Numbered from the stretch's first letter, positions 27,857 to 37,508 are shown. The stretch: 64,000 nucleotides of DNA from Brevundimonas sp. UBA5936 (GCA_002430835.1 DJDA01000113.1:35099-99098), one strand, 5' to 3'. The notes: generated by a model from the letters alone, not told the origin. Numbers and translations: made by a program.

Positions 27857-28086
27857 CTCGGCGGTTCTACAGAGGGCAGCCCCGAGGATGGGGTGGGCTG
27901 CGAAAGGCCAACTGGCGGGCGCTTGCCGGGTTCCAAATGATCGCCAATGGACGTCGCTGCAAAGTCGGATAGCACGGTTCCAGTCCCTCGGAACGCTCAA
28001 GCCTTCGATACGTTGGCCGACGGGTGGAGCGGTCGAAGCGGAGGCGTCGACGTTCACGCCGTCATCAACACGCCAGAGGACCATCC

Positions 28087-28263
28087 ATGCTTCGTTGGGC
28101 CATCATCTTCTTCATCATCGCCCTGGTCGCCGCCGTGCTCGGCTTCGGCGGCATCTCGGGCATGTCGTTCGAGATCGCGAAATTCATCGCCATCATTGCC
28201 GTCATTCTGTTCGTCGTCTCGCTAGTTGTGGGCGGCATGCGCGGCCGTGGGCCGCGTATCTGA
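28087..28263 (+). CDS. DUF1328 small membrane protein (UPF0391, YtjA-like)
   Basis: A 58-residue protein made of two hydrophobic segments, about 4-24 and 31-51 ([25 protein letters not shown] turn; [20 protein letters not shown]). This pattern with FGGISG is the DUF1328 family, common in stress-responsive loci of Proteobacteria. The start at 28087 gives the family N-terminus MLRWA; the frame is open further upstream but that part is not conserved. Followed by a strong terminator. Confidence 0.9.
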   Translation: MLRWAIIFFIIALVAAVLGFGGISGMSFEIAKFIAIIAVILFVVSLVVGGMRGRGPRI

Positions 28264-28285
28264 CGCGTCATTTCTAGAACGCGTA

Positions 28286-28313
28286 AAGGCCCGGCCGCCG
28301 GTCGGGCCTTCTT
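28286..28313 (+). terminator. Rho-independent terminator after the DUF1328 gene
   Basis: AAGGCCCG pairs with CGGGCCTT around a GCCGCCGGT loop, followed by CTTGC. Located 22 bases after the stop codon. Confidence 0.75.
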
Positions 28314-28398
28314 GCTGCCGGCGCCTCACAGCCTCCGGGAAGTCAAAGCGTCTCTAGAAACGAGAAAGCCCGCCCTCCTGAGAGAGCGAGCCTCAATA

Positions 28399-28416
28399 GC
28401 GCCATTAAACTGGCGC
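28399..28416 (-). terminator. Possible terminator of the csp gene
   Basis: GCGCCA/TGGCGC, a 6-bp stem with a 6-base loop, seven bases downstream of the csp stop codon on the minus strand. The following TATTGA is only a weak U-tract. Confidence 0.45.
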
Positions 28417-28422
28417 GTTCGC

Positions 28423-28632
28423 TTAAACGACCTGCAGCTGACCTGCCGAAGTCTTACCCGAGCGCTGGTCGCGCTCGAGTTCATACGACAGCGCTTGGCC
28501 TTCGTTCAGGCCGCTGAGGCCAGCACGCTCGACAGCCGAGACGTGGACGAAGACGTCGCCGCCGCCAGCGTCAGGAGCAATAAAACCGAAACCCTTGGTA
28601 GGATTGTACCATTTGATAATGCCAGTAGCCAT
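28423..28632 (-). CDS. cspA: Cold-shock domain protein
   Basis: A 69-residue single CSD protein that binds single-stranded RNA/DNA as an RNA chaperone. RNP1-like GFGFIAP (about 13-19) and RNP2-like VFVHVSAV (26-33) are present. Start chosen at ATG 28632: GGAGG lies eight bases upstream, whereas another ATG at 28638 is too close. The longer open frame back to 28719 covers the 5' leader, which in csp genes is often a thermosensitive structured region. Confidence 0.92.
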   Translation of the reverse strand: MATGIIKWYNPTKGFGFIAPDAGGGDVFVHVSAVERAGLSGLNEGQALSYELERDQRSGKTSAGQLQVV

Positions 28633-28941
28633 TTCCATGACCTCCGAGAAAGATTGCCCTGAGGAAAAGGTCCTGAGAGCTGTCGGGTCTAAGGAAACGG
28701 AAATCTCGATGCGTCGCAAAGAAATAGGGCGTTACGCAGAGATATCGACATCCAGACGGTGAGCTACAAAGACGGAACAAGCAAGGATAAATATTATTTA
28801 GTTCGAGTTGAGGGCTCCACCAGATTTAATATCGAGCAATTACAGGGCGCTTCTGGAGCGCAGACAAGTTTATCACCTGCGGCTTCACAATGGTGCTACG
28901 CGTACTGTTCGCCGGCTGCCGTCCACGGAGATCACGGAACA
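28633..28941. other. Leader of the csp gene and divergent gap
   Basis: 309 bp between the csp start and a small plus-strand gene. It should contain the csp promoter and its 5' leader, which is AT-richer than the surroundings near 28780-28860. I see no other gene. Confidence 0.45.
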
Positions 28942-29067
28942 ATGGATCATCGGAGGCTGACTGCGGCTGAAAAGCGCCTCGTTATCGCCGCTGCGTTTGG
29001 GGGTGTGATCGCACTGGCCGTAATCATCTGGGCCGTTCTGACGATCATTGCAGGCGGTGCTGATTAA
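28942..29067 (+). CDS. Small membrane protein (41 residues)
   Basis: MDHRRLTAAEKRL followed by one hydrophobic helix (about 14-37, VIAAAFGGVIALAVIIWAVL). Resembles the many single-TM small proteins of Caulobacterales. The frame is open further upstream to 28759, but that part looks non-coding. A proper terminator lies 66 bases downstream, which supports a real transcript. Function unknown. Confidence 0.5.
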   Translation: MDHRRLTAAEKRLVIAAAFGGVIALAVIIWAVLTIIAGGAD

Positions 29068-29105
29068 TTTCTTGTGGGCCTTGCGCTTTTAATACTGGCT
29101 CCCAT

Positions 29106-29474
29106 TTAGGCTACGAGCCTCGGCTCATTAGGCCCGTCTGAGTCCCAATGTGGCAGACGGGTTTTCTTATGCCCGTCAGCCAGGCTTGGGCGGCAACTCG
29201 GCGGCGGGTTAACTGGAGCGGGCTTCCGGCCTCCCTTCAATGCGCGAGTGATAGACGCGAGTTCTTTCTCGCCCCGCGCTTCCGCCTCAAGCCTCATGCG
29301 AGCCTTATAAGCCTTGATTTCCTTTGCTGCGTGATTACGAGCCCGCTCCGCAGTTATTATTGTACATGCGCCAAGAGGTTTAACCGGTCGACCATCCAGC
29401 TTTATCAACTCCCGCAGCTTCATCTGAAACTGCCCGAGAGTTGTTTCGCGCCCCTGGATGGGCGTGTCGGTCAT
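29106..29474 (-). CDS. Hypothetical protein
   Basis: A 122-residue protein beginning MTDTPIQGRETTLGQFQMKL with an excellent CGGAGG seven bases upstream. The middle (about 45-90) is rich in Ala/Arg/Lys/Glu and probably helical; the C-terminus is Pro-rich and low-complexity. Its last codons lie over a plus-strand terminator (29133-29165), so the true end could be shorter in ancestry. Its ATG overlaps the TGA of an upstream frameshifted coiled-coil remnant, suggesting a former two-gene unit. Family not recognised. Confidence 0.55.
   Translation of the reverse strand: MTDTPIQGRETTLGQFQMKLRELIKLDGRPVKPLGACTIITAERARNHAAKEIKAYKARMRLEAEARGEKELASITRALKGGRKPAPVNPPPSCRPSLADGHKKTRLPHWDSDGPNEPRLVA
29133..29165 (+). 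terminator. Rho-independent terminator
   Basis: CCCGTCTG (29133-29140) pairs with CAGACGGG (29154-29161), then TTTT. It serves plus-strand transcription from the small membrane protein gene and lies inside the 3' end of the minus-strand gene. Confidence 0.75.
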
Positions 29475-29686
29475 TCGATATCCTCCGAGCGGCGCAGCGA
29501 CGCGATCACCTGTTGGAGTTGGCGGATCTCGCCTTCCTTCTGCTCCGCCTTCTCCAGAGCGGCGTCTCGTTCCTGTCGTACAGATCAGCTGTGAGCTTCC
29601 TGACCTGGGCGTCGAGCGCCACCGCTCGGTCATGCGCAGCGGCGAGGTCGGCCTGCCTATCCGGCGACGCCCCTCAAGGACTGCAT
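29473..29686 (-). pseudogene. Frameshifted coiled-coil protein remnant
   Basis: On the minus strand, two frames together give a continuous coiled-coil-like protein: one part reads DRQADLAAAHDRAVALDAQV and then KLTADLYDRN, and after a frame change the rest reads ALEKAEQKEGEIRQLQQVIA and SLRRSEDIE before a TGA that overlaps the next ATG (ATGA). A possible start, MQSLRGVA at 29686, needs a further one-base shift. I infer a small gene broken by one or two frameshifts (or sequencing errors). Heptad-like Leu spacing suggests a coiled coil; a phage-type small protein is possible. Confidence 0.5.
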
Positions 29687-29810
29687 GGTTACGGTTGAAT
29701 CTCCCGAATCTACACCGCCCCTTTGCTGAGGGTGCGATTAGGCACACAGCAAACCCTAAACCGCGCGCTGCGTTGTGAAGCTATCGGCTTAACTGCAAGG
29801 ACGCGGAAAG

Positions 29811-30452
29811 ATGAAAGCAAGCCCCCATCTTGCGGACCTGAGTGCTCTGCCCAAGCTGGCGACTGTCCCGCCCAAAATACGCTTACGAAAGGTAGAAGCT
29901 CTCGGCGTCACGCTTATCGCAGCCGTGGTTTTCCTCGGAGCTGTCGGCGTCATCGAGCCGGAGGAAAGCAACGGTCTGGATTTGATCGTGCGGGTCACGA
30001 TCATATTCGTCGCTCTAACAGCGGGGTTTCGGTTCCTTGGCAAGCGTGAGCTTAGCCAGATGTCGCCGTTCGAGATCGTCACCCTTCTGATGATAGCCGA
30101 GATCGTATCGCCGTCCCTGACGGCTGGCGACGAGTCTATCCCAGGAGCCTTGGTCGGGGCCGCTACCCTTCTGTTCCTGACCTTTATCGACTCGGTGATG
30201 ACCTACCGGCTGAAATGGTTTCAAACCGTCAGCGAGGCGCTGCCTGCGATCGTGATCAATAGAGGCAGGCTCGTCGAAGATGCTTTGCACAAGGATCGCA
30301 TCAGAACGGACGAAATCCTGTCGGAAATGCGCAAGGCCGGGATCGAACGGCTGGATATGATCAAATGGGGCGTGCTGGAGCCCGATGGCCGGCTATCGTT
30401 CGTTCGATACGACGGGGAAGACACAGGTGCAGAAGAGCCATTGGTTAGCTAG
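29811..30452 (+). CDS. DUF421 membrane protein (YetF/YcaP-like)
   Basis: A 213-residue protein. About three hydrophobic segments occur in residues 30-140 (VTLIAAVVFLGAVGVI; LIVRVTIIFVALTAGFRF; ALVGAATLLFLTFIDSVMTY), followed by a cytoplasmic domain. The family motifs RFLGKRELSQMSPFEIVTLL and AIVINRGRLVEDAL, plus ELLSEMRKAGI-type segment TDEILSEMRKAGIERLDMIKW, identify DUF421. Function is unknown; members are stress-linked inner-membrane proteins. Start ATG follows GGACGCGGAAAG. Confidence 0.88.
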   Translation: MKASPHLADLSALPKLATVPPKIRLRKVEALGVTLIAAVVFLGAVGVIEPEESNGLDLIVRVTIIFVALTAGFRFLGKRELSQMSPFEIVTLLMIAEIVSPSLTAGDESIPGALVGAATLLFLTFIDSVMTYRLKWFQTVSEALPAIVINRGRLVEDALHKDRIRTDEILSEMRKAGIERLDMIKWGVLEPDGRLSFVRYDGEDTGAEEPLVS

Positions 30453-30541
30453 GCTAGAGTTTGGAACCCCAAGGGGCAGCCTGCTGGAACGGGATCGGCG
30501 CCCACCGCTTGGTTAAGGGCAACCCTAGAGAGGATATGACC

Positions 30542-30769
30542 ATGACCGACGTCCCGCCAAACGACCCGAACTCTCGCGGCCCCGCCGATAAAGACAGCCT
30601 CCAGGAGCAAGCCAGACGCGAGACCGACGAAGCTGAGCGCCGGGAACGGGAGCCCGATCCCAGCGTCACTACACCTCAACCGGATGAGAACCCCGACGAG
30701 CGCCGAAAGCTGGAGGAGGAAGCGGTGAAAGCTCCACCGGCGACGCCGCCGATCGCTAACCCAGACTGA
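30542..30769 (+). CDS. Small disordered hydrophilic protein
   Basis: A 75-residue protein beginning MTDVPPNDPNSRGPADKDSL, rich in Pro, Glu, Asp and Arg and with no hydrophobic core; probably intrinsically disordered. GAGAGG lies eight bases before this ATG; an alternative ATG at 30536 is too close. It converges on a similar low-complexity gene at 30821-31144, with a shared hairpin terminator between them. Confidence 0.6.
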   Translation: MTDVPPNDPNSRGPADKDSLQEQARRETDEAERREREPDPSVTTPQPDENPDERRKLEEEAVKAPPATPPIANPD

Positions 30770-30786
30770 TCAACCGAGGTTCAGTC

Positions 30787-30815
30787 GGACGGCGGCCCGG
30801 GCAGAGCCGCCGTCC
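30787..30815. terminator. Bidirectional terminator between convergent genes
   Basis: GGACGGCGGC (30787-30796) pairs perfectly with GCCGCCGTCC (30806-30815) over a 9-base loop, between two convergent small genes. Confidence 0.75.
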
Positions 30816-30820
30816 AAGCT

Positions 30821-31144
30821 TCAGTTCCTGCCCTGCACGATGTCGCGGTTTGCGGCCCTGGTCTTGGGGCCCTGCGTATCCATGGCCTCGGTACGGTCGG
30901 GCCGGTTCGCGTGATTGGCGCCCTGCTGAACGGCTTCTCCGTCCAAGACCTCCCCTTCGTCCATATAGTCGGACACCTCGCCCGCGGCGGGCGGGGCTAG
31001 CGAACTGTCGGAAGCATCCGGCGCCGCGTAGGAGCGAGGTTCTTCCTTGCGGTCCTGATCTGTCGCCTGGTCGCGCGGAGCCGCCGGATCGGTCGCGGCA
31101 TTCTGAGCGGTCGCGCTGGGCGATGACGTGTTCTGATGTGGCAT
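30821..31144 (-). CDS. Small disordered acidic protein
   Basis: A 107-residue hydrophilic protein beginning MPHQNTSSPSATAQNAATDP, with many Ala, Asp, Pro and Gln and no hydrophobic segment. AAGGAG lies seven bases before the ATG. Function unknown; the composition resembles small stress-induced hydrophilins. Convergent with the gene at 30542. Confidence 0.6.
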   Translation of the reverse strand: MPHQNTSSPSATAQNAATDPAAPRDQATDQDRKEEPRSYAAPDASDSSLAPPAAGEVSDYMDEGEVLDGEAVQQGANHANRPDRTEAMDTQGPKTRAANRDIVQGRN

Positions 31145-31233
31145 GGCTTGCTCCTTCGTTGCCTCTATCGAAGGAAGCGCGCCGCTCTCCGTTCCATACC
31201 GCTCAGGCTAGGTGACCTCTTCATTCAATTGGA

Positions 31234-31260
31234 AACGGCGGCCCCGGATGAGCCGCCGTT
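31234..31260 (-). terminator. Terminator hairpin after the glycine-zipper remnant
   Basis: AACGGCGGC and GCCGCCGTT form a 9-bp stem with a 9-base loop, just past the stop of the minus-strand pseudogene. Confidence 0.65.
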
Positions 31261-31274
31261 CTTCTGTCGAACTC

Positions 31275-31545
31275 CTACTCCGGACGACTGGTCGCTGGCG
31301 CGCGCTCTTGGCTGAAATCCACGTGCGCTGGGTTCGGCGTCAGATCGAGCATCGCGCCGGTCCCCGCACCGATTCCGGCGCCAATGATGCCCCCGGCGAG
31401 GACGTTTCCAACCATGGCGACGCCGCCACCGGTGGAAACCTTGTTGGCCACGGTCACAGTCGCCGGCTGATACCCTCTCCAGCGTTGAGGTCGCCACGAA
31501 CTCCGACTTGCGCGGCATCTTGATGGCGATACCGTCACTCTTCGC
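31275..31545 (-). pseudogene. Truncated, frameshifted glycine-zipper protein
   Basis: Two minus-strand frames join to make one protein tail: GIAIKMPRKSEFVATSTLER, then after a frame change near 31465 GYQPATVTVANKV and GGGVAMVGNVLAGGIIGAGI, ending in PNPAHVDFSQERAPATSRPE. The Gly-rich GAGIGAGTGAML stretch is a glycine-zipper membrane motif typical of small envelope lipoproteins. The N-terminus with its signal or lipobox is missing: upstream sequence is replaced by repeat R2, which begins at about 31553. So the gene is both 5'-truncated and frameshifted. Confidence 0.6.
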
Positions 31546-31552
31546 GGGACAA

Positions 31553-31659
31553 CCCAAAGCGGACCTTTCGACCCACCGCAATGAGTCGCAAGCCGCAGTG
31601 AAAGAGACTCCCGGGTCCGATCCAGGCCCGCACTCGCGATTTGCGGCAAAACGTACAGG
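31553..31659 (+). repeat. Dispersed ~107-bp repeat R2, copy 2
   Basis: Matches 26018-26124 in the same orientation. Its left end (AAGCGGACCTTTCGACC) also resembles the right end of the 44-bp repeat family (AGCGGACATTC), so the two families may be related. It abuts the truncated glycine-zipper gene. Confidence 0.75.
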
Positions 31660-31697
31660 CTCCTGGGCTTGGTCGCGACAGCGCGCTACGAGAAACA

Positions 31698-32039
31698 TCA
31701 AGCCTCGACGGTTTGCTGATGCTGGATGATAAGCCAACGACCTTCGGAGAGGAGGTAAGTGGACGTGCAGACGCAGCAGTAGGTAGGAGCGTCTGGTCGA
31801 TCAGCCGCCGCGCGATAGCCAATAACAATAAGGTCGGCGCTCGCTTGGGCGATTGTGTAGTCGCTGGGTGTGACCTCGCGCCAACGCGGTCCGGTGATGC
31901 TATCGATGACAGTCTCAGCGTCCAGGATTCCAACCTCGGCGAAGGCCATCAGGCAGCGCGGATGCAGGAGCGCTGCGTAGGCTTCGCGACCGCCGAGCCA
32001 GAGGCTTTTCTCAAGCGTCCAGATTTCGTCAAACGTCAT
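31698..32039 (-). CDS. DUF4440 / SnoaL-like (NTF2-fold) protein
   Basis: A 113-residue NTF2-fold protein: MTFDEIWTLEKSLWLGGREA at the start, LMAFAEVGILDAETVIDSI, DYTIAQASADLIVIGYRAAA and TSTYLLSEGRWLIIQHQQT are the family-like strands and helices. DUF4440 proteins bind small ligands or form enzyme-like cones; the function here is unknown. It lies 63 bp downstream of dnaE2 on the same strand and could be read with the imu cassette. Confidence 0.85.
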   Translation of the reverse strand: MTFDEIWTLEKSLWLGGREAYAALLHPRCLMAFAEVGILDAETVIDSITGPRWREVTPSDYTIAQASADLIVIGYRAAADRPDAPTYCCVCTSTYLLSEGRWLIIQHQQTVEA

Positions 32040-32102
32040 GCCGTGCTCTCTTATTCTGAGGAACGCCTCGGATCCGTTGTCGATCCTGCTAACGTCGCGG
32101 GA

Positions 32103-35100
32103 CTAGCGAAAATCCCGCGGCTTGATACGCAGCCCCCTGCCCTCGCGCGCATCGGAGCCGCTCGATCCGTGATGGAACTCGTCGCCACGTCCGTGCGGCA
32201 ACGGGAAAGCGTCATCCTTCTCGCCGATCCGGCCCAGCCGGTCCGACAGGTCGAAGAGTTTCGCGGCAACGAGGTGAACGACGTCGCCTTCGCGTTGGAC
32301 GCACCCCTGCACAGCGATCATGCTCGAGCCGAGTATCACGCGGCGGTGCTTCTCGTAGATGTCGGGCCAGACGACCAGATTGGCCACTCCAGTCTCATCC
32401 TCGATGGTGATGAACATGACGCCCTTCGCGGACCCCGGCTTCTGGCGCACCAGCACCAGACCCGCGATCTTGGTGAGGCGGCCGTCGCGCGTCCCCTGAG
32501 CCTGGGCGCAGGTGACGATGGCTTCGCCGGCCAGTTCGTCGCGCAGGAAGGCGACCGGATGGCGACGAAGCGAAAGACCGACATGCTGATAGTCCTCGAC
32601 GACCTCCCTGCCCGCGGTCATCGCTTTCAGCGCCACCGCCTCCTCGTTGATCTCGGGCGGCGGCCGTCCATCGTCGCCGGCCGCCGCCGCGAACAAGGGC
32701 AAGGGCTCGTCGCGCAGCGCCTGGATCGCCCATAGCGCCTCGCGCCGCGCCAGACCGAAGGCCGCGCGGAAACCATCCGCCTCCGCCAGCCGCACCAACG
32801 CGGACACCTCGGCGTCCGAGCGCCGCCATACATCGTCGATGTCGGCGTAAGGGCGATCCCTGCCCGCCACGAGCGCCGCCCCGTCCGAATTGGCCAGCCC
32901 TGTGACCATGCGCAGGCCGAGCCGGACAGCGAAGGCGCCCGGGCGGTCCGTGGGTTCAAGCGTGCAGTCCCAGCGCGAAGCGTTGACGCAGACGGGTCGC
33001 ACCTCGACGCCATGCTCACGCGCGTCGCGAACGATCTGAGCCGGGGCGTAGAAGCCCATCGGCTGCGCGTTGAGAAGCGCCGCGCAAAAGACATCGGGGT
33101 GCCAGCATTTAAGCCATGACGAGGCGTAGGCGATGAGTGCGAACGATGCGGCATGGCTTTCCGGAAATCCGTAGGAGCCGAAGCCTTCGAGCTGGCTGAA
33201 CGTCCTGGTGGCGAACTCCTCGGTATAGCCGCGCGCCACCATGCCCTGGATCAGCTTGCCTCCGAAGGCCGATACGCCGCCGGTGTGCTTGAACGTCGCC
33301 ATTGCGCGGCGCAGTTGGTCCGCCTCGCCGGGGGTGAAGCCGGCGCATTCGATGGCGACGCGCATCGCCTGTTCCTGAAACAGGGGCACGCCGAGCGTCT
33401 TGCCCAGCACCCGCTCCAGTTCGGGCGTCGGATAGTCGACGGGTTCGCGTCCCTCGCGCCGCCGCAGGTAGGGATGGACCATGTCGCCCTGGATCGGACC
33501 GGGCCGGACGATCGCCACCTCGATGACGAGGTCATAGAAGGTGCGCGGCTTCATGCGGGGCAGCATCGCCATCTGCGCCCGGCTCTCAATCTGGAAGACC
33601 CCGAGAGTATCGGCCTTCCGGATCATAGCATAGGTGCGCGGGTCCTCCGCCGGGATGGTCGCGAGATCGAGGTCGACGCCCTTGTGCTCGCGAAGGAGAT
33701 CGAACCCCCGGCGCATGCACGAGAGCATCCCCAGCGCCAGCACGTCGACCTTCATGAACTTCAGCGCGTCGATATCGTCCTTGTCCCATTCGATCACCTG
33801 TCGGTCTTCCATCGCGGCGGGTTCAATCGGGACCAGTTCGTCCAGGCGGTCCTCTGTCAGGACGAAGCCGCCGGGATGCTGCGACAGGTGGCGCGGCGCG
33901 CCGATCAGTTCGCGCGCGAGTTCGAGCGTCAGCCGCAATCGGCGGTCGGCCATATTGAGATTGAGTTCGCTCGCAAGCTTCTCGTCCGCCCCCTCGGTCG
34001 CCCAATGGCCGAGTTGCTTCGACAGGAGGCCGATCATGTCCTCGGGCAGGCCTAGCGCCTTGCCGACGTCGCGTAGCGCGCCCTTAGCGCGATAACGGAT
34101 CACGGTCGAACAGAGGGCGGCGCGGTGACGGCCGTAAGTTTCATAAACCCACTGGATCACCTCCTCGCGCCGCTCATGCTCGAAGTCGACGTCGATGTCC
34201 GGGGGCTCCTTGCGTTCCTGGCTGACGAAGCGCTCGAACAGCAGGTCGTTACGGCCCGGATCGATCGAGGTGACGCCCAACACGAAGCAGACGGCGGAGT
34301 TGGCCGCCGATCCGCGCCCCTGGCAGAGGATGCCGAGCTTGCGCGCCTGCCGGACGATGGCGTCCACCGTCAGGAAATAGGGTGCATAGTCGAGGCTGGC
34401 GATCAGGGTCAGCTCATGACGAAGGGTCGCGGCGACCTCGTCCGGGAGGCCCTCGGGATAGCGCTCGGCTGCGCCTTCCCAGGTCCGTTTCTCCAAGGTC
34501 GCCTGCGCCGACAGACCGTGCTCGACCACCTCATGCGGATATTGATAGGCCAGTTCATCCAGGCTGAAGCGGCACCGCTCCGCGACCTCAACGCTGCGGG
34601 CGACGGCTTCCGGCCACAGGCGGAACAGCCGGGCCATTTCCTCGGGCGGTTTCAGATAGCGGTCGGCGTGGCGATTGCGGACGAAACCGGCGTCGTCGAT
34701 CATCACGCCCTCGCGGATGCAGGTCACGACGTCCTGCAGGACGCGGCGATAGGGATGGTGAAACAGGACATCGTTGGTCGCCACGGTCGGCACGCGGGCC
34801 GCCGACGCCAGATTGGAGAGGCCGTGCAGGCGAAGATGGTCTCGCGGCCGCCGACGCAAGGTCAGGGCGCAATAGGCGCGGTCGCCGAAGAGATCGGCGA
34901 GCCTTCGCAGCCGCCGCGCCGTCAGGTCGTCGGCCTCGTCTGGAACCAGGACGGCGATCAGACCCTCGTTCCATGCGGCGACGTCGTCCCAATGGAGTTC
35001 GCATTTCGCCTTGCCCGCACGGCCCTTGCCGAGGCTGAGCAAGCGACACAGCCGAGCGTAGGCGGGCCGGTCGGTGGGATAGACCAGAAGCTCGGTCCCG

Positions 35101-35318
35101 TCGGCGAGTACTAGCCGGGAACCGACGATCAGGCGGACGCCGGTCGCCTTGGCCGCTTCGTGGGCGCGCACAATTCCCGCAAGCGAGTTGCGGTCGGTGA
35201 TCGCCAGCGCCTCGATCCCCAGCACGGCGGCCTGGCTGAAAAGCTCATCGGCCGAGGAGGCCCCGCGCAGAAAGGAGAAATGCGAGGCGCATTGCAGTTC
35301 GGCATAGCGCGCGCTCAT
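32103..35318 (-). CDS. dnaE2: Error-prone DNA polymerase DnaE2 (ImuC)
   Basis: A 1071-residue C-family polymerase, the normal length for DnaE2. It has the N-terminal PHP domain ([36 protein letters not shown]), the catalytic aspartates in [16 protein letters not shown], the [14 protein letters not shown] and [20 protein letters not shown] motifs, and a C-terminal OB-fold ([19 protein letters not shown]). With ImuA and ImuB it performs damage-induced mutagenic translesion synthesis. Its ATG overlaps the imuB stop by four bases; the operon is controlled by the SOS box at 37538. Confidence 0.95.
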   Translation of the reverse strand: MSARYAELQCASHFSFLRGASSADELFSQAAVLGIEALAITDRNSLAGIVRAHEAAKATGVRLIVGSRLVLADGTELLVYPTDRPAYARLCRLLSLGKGRAGKAKCELHWDDVAAWNEGLIAVLVPDEADDLTARRLRRLADLFGDRAYCALTLRRRPRDHLRLHGLSNLASAARVPTVATNDVLFHHPYRRVLQDVVTCIREGVMIDDAGFVRNRHADRYLKPPEEMARLFRLWPEAVARSVEVAERCRFSLDELAYQYPHEVVEHGLSAQATLEKRTWEGAAERYPEGLPDEVAATLRHELTLIASLDYAPYFLTVDAIVRQARKLGILCQGRGSAANSAVCFVLGVTSIDPGRNDLLFERFVSQERKEPPDIDVDFEHERREEVIQWVYETYGRHRAALCSTVIRYRAKGALRDVGKALGLPEDMIGLLSKQLGHWATEGADEKLASELNLNMADRRLRLTLELARELIGAPRHLSQHPGGFVLTEDRLDELVPIEPAAMEDRQVIEWDKDDIDALKFMKVDVLALGMLSCMRRGFDLLREHKGVDLDLATIPAEDPRTYAMIRKADTLGVFQIESRAQMAMLPRMKPRTFYDLVIEVAIVRPGPIQGDMVHPYLRRREGREPVDYPTPELERVLGKTLGVPLFQEQAMRVAIECAGFTPGEADQLRRAMATFKHTGGVSAFGGKLIQGMVARGYTEEFATRTFSQLEGFGSYGFPESHAASFALIAYASSWLKCWHPDVFCAALLNAQPMGFYAPAQIVRDAREHGVEVRPVCVNASRWDCTLEPTDRPGAFAVRLGLRMVTGLANSDGAALVAGRDRPYADIDDVWRRSDAEVSALVRLAEADGFRAAFGLARREALWAIQALRDEPLPLFAAAAGDDGRPPPEINEEAVALKAMTAGREVVEDYQHVGLSLRRHPVAFLRDELAGEAIVTCAQAQGTRDGRLTKIAGLVLVRQKPGSAKGVMFITIEDETGVANLVVWPDIYEKHRRVILGSSMIAVQGCVQREGDVVHLVAAKLFDLSDRLGRIGEKDDAFPLPHGRGDEFHHGSSGSDAREGRGLRIKPRDFR

Positions 35319-36835
35319 CCGAACAGCCCGTGCAAAAACCAGCGGTGCGAGCCCGTATGCGGGTCCTCGCCGTCGCCGGCCCGGTAGAGCCAGAAGCGCT
35401 CGCCCGCTTCATCCTCGACCTGGAAATAATCACGCACCGCCTCCAGTTCGGCGTCGCGCGTCCACCATTCGCCGAAGATTCGTTCCGGACCGTCCGCGCG
35501 CATCACCCGTCGCCGCTGGCCGCGCCAGGTGAATGCGGCGGGCGGATGGTCGGGCAGCAGCGCCATCGCTTCGACCAGCTCGGGCGGGTCGAGCAGCCGC
35601 GAGGGCCGCGGCCAGTCGACAGGCCAGGTGCGCCCATCCGCCGGAGCCAGAGGGGCAAGGCGGCTCAGGCAGCGCTCGGGCACATCGCTCTCGCGCGGGG
35701 CGAGGCGATAAAGGCGGTTCGCACCGATGCGGTTGGCGAGGGTGTCTATTAGCTCGGAAACATCGGCGGGCGCGGTTTCGACCAGGCTCGATGCGCCGGC
35801 CCGATAGTGCAGCGGTTCGGCGACGGCGGCCGTCAGCGTCATGCGCTCGATCCCGAACCCCGGCGCTACGGTTTCGATCTTGTCGCAGAGGAGCCGGGTC
35901 AGGCGCCGGACGTCGCGCACCGGCTTGGCGGTCCCTACGCGGACCGCCTCAATGCGATTGTCGACGCGGTGAAACAGCAGGTCGAGCTTGCGCGCCCCGA
36001 GCCGCTTTTCCTCCAGCGCCTCGCAAAGCTGAGCGACCAGCTTGCCGGTGTAGCGCGCCAGCGTCTCCGGCGCGCCGATCGGCTCTGCGAAATCACGCAC
36101 GACCCTCACCAGCTCCGCAGCCGTCATCATTTCGAACGGCTCTTCGACGCGGCCATAGGCCTGATCGAGCCGCCGCCCGAGCTCGGGTCCGAACCGAAGG
36201 GTGAGCGGTGCGCGCGGCGCGGCCGCAAGTTCGCCGATACGGTCGAAGCCGAGCCGGCGCAGGCCCTCAACCGTGACGGGCGTCAGGCGCAGCGCGGCGA
36301 CCGGCAAAGGGCTCAGGCGGTCTGCGATCTCGTCTTCGGCGACGATCCTGTCCTCGCCGCCGAACCGCGCGAGCGCATGGGCTGCGCCATAGGACGGTGC
36401 AACGGCGGTCCGCGCGTGGATGCCCGCCGAGGCGAGCCGCTCGGTCAAGTCGTCGAGCAAGGCCGCCTCACCGCCTTTCAGGTGAGAGGCTCCAGCAATG
36501 TCGATCATCAGGCCGTCGGGCGGATCGGGCGCGACGATCGGCGCATAGCGTCGCAGCGCCCATAGCGCGAGCCGGTCCAGCGCGAGGTCGTCGGCCTCCC
36601 GGTCGGCGTCCATCACGGTCAACTCTGCGACCAGGGCCTGGGCCTTTGCTACCGCCATGCCAGGATGGAGTCCGAGTCCCTGAGCGGCCGCATCGGCCGC
36701 CAGCACCATGCGTTTGCGGCCGTCGCGACCGACGAGCACGAGCGGCGCGTCAGGCGGCGGCGCGGATGCGCCCATCGACCGGCGCAACCGATCGGTCGGC
36801 CAAGTCGGCAGGGAGAGCGAGACGACCCTTCTCAT
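35315..36835 (-). CDS. imuB: ImuB, inactive Y-family polymerase-like protein
   Basis: A 506-residue Y-family homologue that acts as an adaptor between DnaE2, ImuA and the beta clamp rather than as a polymerase. N-terminal [19 protein letters not shown] and [20 protein letters not shown] correspond to the Y-family fingers/palm but the catalytic acidic residues are absent, as in the family. A clamp-binding-like QGLGL or QLCEAL segment could serve as contact but I cannot be sure. Start taken as 36835 (MRRVV), which overlaps imuA by 86 bases; a start at 36853 is also open. Confidence 0.9.
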   Translation of the reverse strand: MRRVVSLSLPTWPTDRLRRSMGASAPPPDAPLVLVGRDGRKRMVLAADAAAQGLGLHPGMAVAKAQALVAELTVMDADREADDLALDRLALWALRRYAPIVAPDPPDGLMIDIAGASHLKGGEAALLDDLTERLASAGIHARTAVAPSYGAAHALARFGGEDRIVAEDEIADRLSPLPVAALRLTPVTVEGLRRLGFDRIGELAAAPRAPLTLRFGPELGRRLDQAYGRVEEPFEMMTAAELVRVVRDFAEPIGAPETLARYTGKLVAQLCEALEEKRLGARKLDLLFHRVDNRIEAVRVGTAKPVRDVRRLTRLLCDKIETVAPGFGIERMTLTAAVAEPLHYRAGASSLVETAPADVSELIDTLANRIGANRLYRLAPRESDVPERCLSRLAPLAPADGRTWPVDWPRPSRLLDPPELVEAMALLPDHPPAAFTWRGQRRRVMRADGPERIFGEWWTRDAELEAVRDYFQVEDEAGERFWLYRAGDGEDPHTGSHRWFLHGLFG

Positions 36836-37508
36836 CACAGGCTTCCAGGACAAAATCCGCGCATTCGCCGGCGCGGGACCGGATCAACTCGACCAGCCAG
36901 CGGGGGCGGCCGACACCCGGTACAGGCAGGGGTTTCGAAGGCAGGGCTGAGACTCGCCAGCGCGTGACGGCCGCGGTCGGCTGACCGAAATCGCTGGCGT
37001 CTGACTGTCTGCGCCAGCGGCGCACCGCCAAACCCGGCACGCCCGACGCTTCCGCCGCAAGCTGCAAACGCCGCGAGGCGGTCATCGGCAGTTTGGACAG
37101 CTCAGCGACGACGCCGGCGACGCCGCCGTGACGCAGGCCTTCTTCGAAACAGGCGAGCATGGCCTTGTCGTCGCCGATCTCGGCGTAGATCACCCTGTCA
37201 GGATGAAGCCCTGCTTGGGCCAGCGCCGGCGCGAAGAGGTCGCGCTGGCTTACGCACCACAGAACCGGCCCATCCAGACGCGCCATGATCCCCGCGGCGA
37301 ACAGCGCCGCCGCCGCGCCGTTAAGCGCGCCTGCCCCGCCGCCAGCGACCTCGTGCAGCGCGCCCAGCGAGAGCCCGCCGCCAGGCAGCCGGCGATCCAC
37401 CGCCTCGATCCCGAACGGCAACACCCCGCGGTCCCGCTTCTCGCTCGTCTCGATCCGACGAATGCGAGTGCGTAGCGCATCGAGAAGGGGTTTCGAGGGC
37501 GATGACAT
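36750..37508 (-). CDS. imuA: ImuA, SOS mutagenesis protein (RecA-fold)
   Basis: A 252-residue RecA/SulA-like protein needed for ImuB-DnaE2 mutagenesis. Visible: FGIEAVDRRLPGGGLSLGAL with a degenerate P-loop (VAGGGAGALNGAAA), VLWCVSQRDLFAPALAQAGL and the C-terminal RWLVELIRSRAGECADFVLE. Start chosen at ATG 37508 with GGAG four bases upstream; in-frame ORF extension to 37568 would run through the SOS box. First gene of the imuA-imuB-dnaE2 operon; overlaps imuB. Confidence 0.92.
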   Translation of the reverse strand: MSSPSKPLLDALRTRIRRIETSEKRDRGVLPFGIEAVDRRLPGGGLSLGALHEVAGGGAGALNGAAAALFAAGIMARLDGPVLWCVSQRDLFAPALAQAGLHPDRVIYAEIGDDKAMLACFEEGLRHGGVAGVVAELSKLPMTASRRLQLAAEASGVPGLAVRRWRRQSDASDFGQPTAAVTRWRVSALPSKPLPVPGVGRPRWLVELIRSRAGECADFVLEACDEKGRLALPADLADRSVAPVDGRIRAAA

